DNA from: a virus
Length of the DNA stretch: 23,892 nt
Reading direction: 5' to 3' (one strand)
Virus record (IMG/VR): IMGVR_UViG_3300047667_000722
Span: 1-23,892 of that record
The translations under genes were made by a program, and so were the position numbers. A model generated the notes under the pieces. The model did not search any database and was not told the DNA's origin. It saw nothing but the letters and a program-made list of their open reading frames with translations. This document shows, one piece after another, positions 19,846 to 23,892 of the stretch. Every line of letters starts with the position of its first letter. Positions within the stretch are counted from its first letter, which is position 1.

Positions 19846-20247
19846 ATGTCAAATTTAACAATAACTAATGTCGATTTAGGCAGCGTAATTCTTAAAGACG
19901 CGCAACTCCGAGACGAGACTCTCACCCTAGCCGGTGCGGTGACTGTTAAAGAGGGTACTATTTTGGCCCGTGACTCCGCAACGCTTAAGCTTATTCCGTA
20001 CGTTAAAGGCGGCTCAACTAATGGCGACGGGATTCCTAAAGCGATCTTAACGTATCAGGTCGTCTCTACAGGCGCCGGAGATACTCCGATCCGTGCGATG
20101 GTCTCAGGCGAAGTTAAGGCAGGTCGTTTAGTGATCTTCGCAGACGGTAACGCGAGCAACGTGGACAGTGTCGTACTTGATGAATTACGCGACTATTCTC
20201 TTATTTCAATCAGTGTTCAAGAATTAAACATTCTTGACAACCAATAA
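19846..20247 (+). CDS. Head decoration protein (lambda gpD-like)
   Basis: A 133-residue beta-rich protein between protease and major capsid genes, the place of lambda gpD (110 residues). It has the pattern of the HDPD family: an N-terminal extended strand region, V-T-V-K-E-G-T-I-L-A-R-D, then K-A-I-L-T-Y-Q-V, P-I-R-A-M-V-S-G-E-V, and V-L-D-E-L-R-D-Y. gpD trimers sit on the expanded capsid and hold it against DNA pressure. A GGGGAG ribosome site precedes ATG 19846, seven bases after the protease stop. Confidence 0.87.
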   Translation: MSNLTITNVDLGSVILKDAQLRDETLTLAGAVTVKEGTILARDSATLKLIPYVKGGSTNGDGIPKAILTYQVVSTGAGDTPIRAMVSGEVKAGRLVIFADGNASNVDSVVLDELRDYSLISISVQELNILDNQ

Positions 20248-20259
20248 GGAGCTTATAGC

Positions 20260-21357
20260 ATGAGTGGTTCACCTACTAAGACCATGTTGCGGGCATATTA
20301 CAGCATGGCACAGCCGATGTTGTTTCTCTCGGGATTTTTTCAAAGCCCAGCGGAGAACTTCCATTCTTCGGAAGAAGTACAATTCGATATTGTACGATGT
20401 GACGAGGACATCGCGGTCGCGATCCAAGATTTATCCACAGGCTACAGGATGAACTCCGAAGACCTGTACACTAACAAAGGTTTTAAACCGCCAATTTTTA
20501 AAGAAGCTTTGCCTCTTAACTCGTTTGATTTAATCAAACGTATGCCGGGTCAAAACCCTTTTGAGTCGCCGGACTTTAGAGCTAACTTGATTTTGCGCAT
20601 GTTTAACGGTATGACGAAAATCGAAAGAAAGATCCGTCGTTCTATTGAGCTTCAAGCGTCTCAAGTACTGCAAACGGGGGTCGTAACGTTGTCAGACTCG
20701 GCGGGCGTTGCGCTTTACACGTTAGACTATAAGCCTAAAGCGTCGCATTTTCCGACAGCGGGGGTTTCTTGGGCTACTGCTACGGGCGTGCAAAAGCTTG
20801 CGGACATCAGCGGACTTGCGGAAGTAATACGGAACGACGGATTGACCGATCCGGATCAGCTGATCATGGGGATCGACGCGTTTGAAAATTTCATTTCTGA
20901 CACGGCGATACAGGCGCGCTTTGATATTAGGCGCATAGACCTAGGCACTATTGCACCGATGGAAATGAGAGGCAACGGCGGGAATTACCGCGGCATTGTC
21001 GAGATCGGCAACTATCGCTTTGACGTTTGGACTTATGGCGGAAGATATACGAACCCGTCGGACGGCGTAAAAACTCAGTTTATTGATCCGGGTAAAGTTA
21101 TTGTACGTTCATCTACCGCGCGTTTAGACGCTACGTTCGGCGCGATCCCTAACATCGGATCTATGATAGGCGGACAAGCTACCGGGTTACTCCCTGAGCT
21201 ACCGGGGCGCCTCAGTAATGCCGCGGGCGGTATGGATCTGTTTACCAACGCTTGGTTATCAAATGACGGCGAGCAGTTGTTCGGGGGCGTCGGCGCTAGA
21301 CCGCTAATGATCCCGACAGCGATCGACACTTACGGATGTTTAAACACTCAACTTTAA
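20260..21357 (+). CDS. Major capsid protein (lambda gpE family)
   Basis: A 365-residue protein, close to lambda gpE (341). It carries family segments such as F-F-Q-S-P-A-E-N-F-H-S-S-E-E-V near residue 27, the F-K-P-P-I-F-K-E-A-L-P-L strand, a long helix with R-K-I-R-R-S-I-E-L-Q-A-S-Q-V-L-Q-T-G, and late R-S-S-T-A-R-L-D. This is an HK97-type fold. Upstream AAGGAG supports the start at 20260. Base composition is slightly more AT-balanced with T-ending codons, as expected for a highly expressed phage gene. A terminator follows directly. Confidence 0.92.
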   Translation: MSGSPTKTMLRAYYSMAQPMLFLSGFFQSPAENFHSSEEVQFDIVRCDEDIAVAIQDLSTGYRMNSEDLYTNKGFKPPIFKEALPLNSFDLIKRMPGQNPFESPDFRANLILRMFNGMTKIERKIRRSIELQASQVLQTGVVTLSDSAGVALYTLDYKPKASHFPTAGVSWATATGVQKLADISGLAEVIRNDGLTDPDQLIMGIDAFENFISDTAIQARFDIRRIDLGTIAPMEMRGNGGNYRGIVEIGNYRFDVWTYGGRYTNPSDGVKTQFIDPGKVIVRSSTARLDATFGAIPNIGSMIGGQATGLLPELPGRLSNAAGGMDLFTNAWLSNDGEQLFGGVGARPLMIPTAIDTYGCLNTQL

Positions 21358-21372
21358 ACATTTAACATTAGA

Positions 21373-21398
21373 GCGCCCCTTTTTTAGGGGCCTTTTTT
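21373..21398 (+). terminator. Rho-independent terminator after the major capsid gene
   Basis: The stem GCCCC (21375-21379) pairs with GGGGC (21387-21391) around a T-rich loop and is followed by a run of six T residues (21393-21398). It lies 16 bases after the capsid stop and 17 before the next ATG. The stem is only five pairs, so read-through is likely, lowering but not stopping expression of the next genes. Confidence 0.75.
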
Positions 21399-21414
21399 AG
21401 GGCAAAAGAATATC

Positions 21415-21717
21415 ATGGCTAGTAATAAAGTTTTAATTGAAAGCATTTTAGCGTTAGCGTTAGCGGCGGCAATTGAGCCACCAGAAACAGAAGACAAAAC
21501 CAACACAGAGCTAGCGGCCATTCTCAAAGACTTGAAAGCTTCCGCAGAACAGCCAGAGCCAGAGCCAGAGCTAAAGTTTTATATTGTTGCAGGAAAGGCG
21601 CTCACAACTAAACGCGGCATTTTGTCGGATGGTGACGAGATCAAAGAAGGCGATCTACCCGACGGACTTAAAGCGTTAAAAGCGTTTGTTAAGTCGGGCC
21701 ACGTAGTTAAAAAGTAA
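21415..21717 (+). CDS. Small head protein, possible gpFI-like packaging accessory
   Basis: A 100-residue protein after the major capsid gene, the place of lambda gpFI. It has an N-terminal helical part (V-L-I-E-S-I-L-A-L-A-L-A-A-A and N-T-E-L-A-A-I-L-K-D-L), a P-E repeat linker (Q-P-E-P-E-P-E), and a C-terminal beta part (K-F-Y-I-V-A-G-K-A-L-T-T-K-R-G, then K-A-F-V-K-S-G-H-V-V-K). gpFI also has an N-terminal helical region and a small C-terminal domain that touches the capsid, but no sequence match is claimed. Position-based suggestion only. Confidence 0.5.
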   Translation: MASNKVLIESILALALAAAIEPPETEDKTNTELAAILKDLKASAEQPEPEPELKFYIVAGKALTTKRGILSDGDEIKEGDLPDGLKALKAFVKSGHVVKK

Positions 21718-21739
21718 CTTACATATAAAGGCGTAAATC

Positions 21740-22018
21740 ATGGCTATAGCTAGCGCGCGGGTCGAACTCGGCGACACATACACAAAGATAGTAGACTCCG
21801 CCGAAGCCGATTTTTTAGTTCAAAACGTAGGGGTCACCCCCTGCTTAGTAGTAATTACGGCCGCGGCGGCGGCGGTCCCTATTCCGGGTTTTGCGGGGTA
21901 CTTTGTTTTATCTCCAGGAGTAGGACTAACGCGCACGGGCTTAGGTGTCTCGGACATCTACGCGAAGTCAGGAGCGGGAACCGGTAAAAAATCTTATGTC
22001 ACCGCGGCTTCAAGTTAG
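21740..22018 (+). CDS. Small beta-rich virion protein
   Basis: A 92-residue protein with alternating hydrophobic strands: A-R-V-E-L-G-D-T-Y-T-K-I, F-L-V-Q-N-V-G-V-T-P-C-L-V-V-I, G-Y-F-V-L-S-P-G-V-G, S-D-I-Y-A-K-S-G-A-G-T-G. This resembles very common short phage proteins next to capsid genes ('I.N....V.V......G..L.....D.IYA......G.V.V') that probably form a jelly-roll decoration or plug. The domain name is not recalled. Two bases separate its stop from the next gene. Confidence 0.6.
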   Translation: MAIASARVELGDTYTKIVDSAEADFLVQNVGVTPCLVVITAAAAAVPIPGFAGYFVLSPGVGLTRTGLGVSDIYAKSGAGTGKKSYVTAASS

Positions 22019-22020
22019 AC

Positions 22021-23868
22021 ATGAAACTCCTAAACAACGGCCCCTCTTTTTTGCTTAACCCTATAGCGCGAGCGATTACAAAGGTGCTTATTAGGCTTGA
22101 AAACCCAACAGCTAATGCTTTTTACTCGCTAGGTACTGATTTTGTAGTTGGCAGCGCAGAGGATTTTTCGGCAAGCGGTTATTTTGTTTTTGACGATGAC
22201 GAGGGCCATTTATTTAGTGACACGAACGGCGCATCAAGAATTGCAATATTTGCTGGGGACATTTACGCCCCAAATCTTGTGGGCTCTCTTAGCTCTACAG
22301 CATTCCTAACTGACAACAAGCAGCACTTTATATTTGCAAGCAGAATTTCGGGGTCTTTTGTGTTTAAGGTTGACGGAGCTGCATTACTCACGGCACCTAA
22401 TAGCGACAGTTTTAGGTTTAACTCAATAGCACAAATTAGAGGGACGTCGACTCCGTTCCCAATGTTTGCAGGCAGGGTAAGCGATGTTTCACTTACTCAT
22501 ATTACAACACCCGCAAACAGCTTAGAATTTACTCTTAATCAGCTTACTAAGAACTACGAGTTACCGATTAATAACGTGTTTGGTAGTGAGTTGGTAGATT
22601 GGAGCAATACAGGACAGTCAACACAAGGCGCTTGGATTTGGGACGGAGTTTCTGCCTTGTCTAAATCAAGTTCAGACGGTAGAGTTTACCAGTTTGGTGG
22701 TGATGATTTGGTCACAGGTGATATCTATGAGATTACATACACTAAGAGTAACCACACGGCAGGCGACCCGGCTTTTACTGTTAATAGTAATGGAGGGGGT
22801 TTTGAAGACGGACTTAAAAGGATTTTTGAAGTTGACCCTAGCGGTACATATTCAATAATAGTCACACCAACTGAAGATGGGGCTTTAGGTATTATAGGTT
22901 TAGCGGCGCTCTTAACCCTGAGCGACATGTCAATAAGGCAAGTAGCCAACGCGCTAACATACAACAACATAGCAACTACAAATGATGTACGTGTTACGTA
23001 CACTTTAACCGGCGCAAATTTAATTAGCGAGCAGTTGTGGCCATACGGTGGTTACACGTACACAGGCTCGGAAGGAGCCTTTCAAGTTTTAACGTCAGTT
23101 TTAACCGTTAATATTGGCAGTAATTACAAATGGTCATGGAGTCATGATGTAGTAGGCACAGCGGAATCAAGATTTAGAATTGCTGGAGATACTAACACAC
23201 AGACTACAACTGGAACTTTTACCGGAATAAATTATAATGCGACTGCTACAAATATGTTTTTTCAAGCGGGTCCTAACCCAGAGCTATCAGCAGGTACAAC
23301 GGTAACAGGCGTTTCAGTAAAAGAAGTAATTGACATAGCGGCGCAAGTCACCCCTGTTACTGATGGTATGACTCTTACGGCCTCTTGGGTAACAAGGGGT
23401 ACAGCTTACGACACGCTAAGCAATGCAGAATCTGCGAGCGTGCGTGTTGACGCAACTATATCTAACACAGACGCCGGCATACTGATGGAGGCTGGCGGCG
23501 TAGGCGAGGGGTTAGTTTTATACGTATTTGCGGGAGTTGTTTATTTTCAATGCGGTGACGGCACAGCATTTGGCTCTTCTGCTGCAACAGCAGAGACTTC
23601 TTACGCACTTCCGGCTGGTGAATACGATTATATAATTGAGGGGTCTGCAAATATCAGCAATTCTGTTTTATATATCAACGGTGTAGAAGTTGACTCACAA
23701 ACATTTTCTAATTCCAAAATATCAGGCGCGAACGACGGGACTATAGGCCAAGTAATGAGTACAGTGGCGACAAACCGAGGCAGTTGGTCTGCAGATGCAT
23801 CAGGCGGCTTCTCAGGTGCAATAGCATTATGCAATATATTTGACGGTCAAGTTACACCAGATGTTTAG
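22021..23868 (+). CDS. Large LamG/CBM-like virion appendage protein
   Basis: A 615-residue beta-rich protein, AT-richer than the genes before it, which suggests a different history. Four parts can be seen. Residues about 30-175 look like a LamG/concanavalin-type sandwich. Residues 190-312 look like a carbohydrate-binding module ending in L-S-D-M-S-I-R-Q-V. Residues 313-437 look like a second such module ending in T-G-V-S-V-K-E-V. Residues 445-615 form a second LamG-like domain with V-L-Y-I-N-G-V-E-V-D. Such proteins form capsid or tail fibres that bind glycans. There is no signal peptide or catalytic motif. The domain names are judged by pattern; ligand unknown. Confidence 0.65.
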   Translation: MKLLNNGPSFLLNPIARAITKVLIRLENPTANAFYSLGTDFVVGSAEDFSASGYFVFDDDEGHLFSDTNGASRIAIFAGDIYAPNLVGSLSSTAFLTDNKQHFIFASRISGSFVFKVDGAALLTAPNSDSFRFNSIAQIRGTSTPFPMFAGRVSDVSLTHITTPANSLEFTLNQLTKNYELPINNVFGSELVDWSNTGQSTQGAWIWDGVSALSKSSSDGRVYQFGGDDLVTGDIYEITYTKSNHTAGDPAFTVNSNGGGFEDGLKRIFEVDPSGTYSIIVTPTEDGALGIIGLAALLTLSDMSIRQVANALTYNNIATTNDVRVTYTLTGANLISEQLWPYGGYTYTGSEGAFQVLTSVLTVNIGSNYKWSWSHDVVGTAESRFRIAGDTNTQTTTGTFTGINYNATATNMFFQAGPNPELSAGTTVTGVSVKEVIDIAAQVTPVTDGMTLTASWVTRGTAYDTLSNAESASVRVDATISNTDAGILMEAGGVGEGLVLYVFAGVVYFQCGDGTAFGSSAATAETSYALPAGEYDYIIEGSANISNSVLYINGVEVDSQTFSNSKISGANDGTIGQVMSTVATNRGSWSADASGGFSGAIALCNIFDGQVTPDV

Positions 23869-23881
23869 CCTAGGGGGTACT

Positions 23882-23892
23882 ATGAAGACTAT
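23882..23892 (+). CDS. Start of a further gene (cut by window end)
   Basis: An ATG at 23882 follows a G-rich ribosome site (AGGGGGT) thirteen bases after the previous stop and encodes only M-K-T before the window ends. The leader TAGGGGGTACTATG closely resembles the one at 18638-18651. Product unknown. Confidence 0.45.

Overview
The window is a piece of a tailed double-stranded DNA phage (or prophage) with a lambda-type head module. The host cannot be read from the sequence. A DUF1391-family protein and a PapB-family regulator, both known mainly from Gammaproteobacteria and their phages, point weakly to a gammaproteobacterial host. No integrase, tRNA, rRNA, insertion sequence or CRISPR array was seen, so lifestyle is undecided. 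Both ends are open: a gene is cut at base 1 and another begins at 23882.

Layout. Bases 1-10469 hold about 19 tightly packed genes on the minus strand, mostly with ATGA or short overlaps, so they are probably translationally coupled. In transcription order they are: a small protein, a holin-like membrane peptide, a zinc-ribbon protein, an AT-rich orphan, a coiled-coil protein, an M15 peptidase (probable endolysin), a 917-aa primase-helicase, a winged-helix protein, a DUF1391 protein, a repeat-containing beta protein, a small orphan, a YpsA-related SLOG protein, an orphan, a HTH-only TetR-like protein, an HD phosphohydrolase, a VRR-NUC-type nuclease, two orphans, an adenine-type DNA methyltransferase and a second HTH-only TetR-like protein. 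Bases 10470-10870 are a divergent control region with a leftward promoter, inverted repeats and a purine-rich leader. Bases 10871-23892 are the plus-strand virion module: gpZ-like tail protein, TerS, TerL, a PapB-like insert, gpW-like protein, portal, a collagen-like/DUF3494 fibre, S49 protease with nested scaffold, decoration protein, major capsid protein, terminator, two small head proteins and a large AT-richer LamG-like appendage protein.

How it works together. The leftward operon would serve replication (primase-helicase, nuclease), DNA modification, nucleotide metabolism (HD, SLOG) and possibly lysis (M15 peptidase plus holin-like peptide). The rightward operon packages DNA (TerS/TerL) and builds the prohead (portal, protease, scaffold, gpD-like and gpE-like proteins).

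The most unusual signal is architectural. At four separate gene junctions the end of one gene, sometimes with the start of the next, is present twice as diverged direct repeats. Three of these pairs enclose cargo genes (an AT-rich orphan; the DUF1391 plus beta-protein pair with its own promoter; the PapB-like regulator). The fourth encloses a 3'-end remnant of a second portal allele. This looks like a recurrent way for this phage family to gain and lose genes without damaging the host gene's stop region. A second notable signal is the collagen-like fibre between portal and protease: its C-terminal half resembles the DUF3494 (ice-binding-like) beta-solenoid with its two halves in reversed order. 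All functional names are from motif reading; no database search was run.
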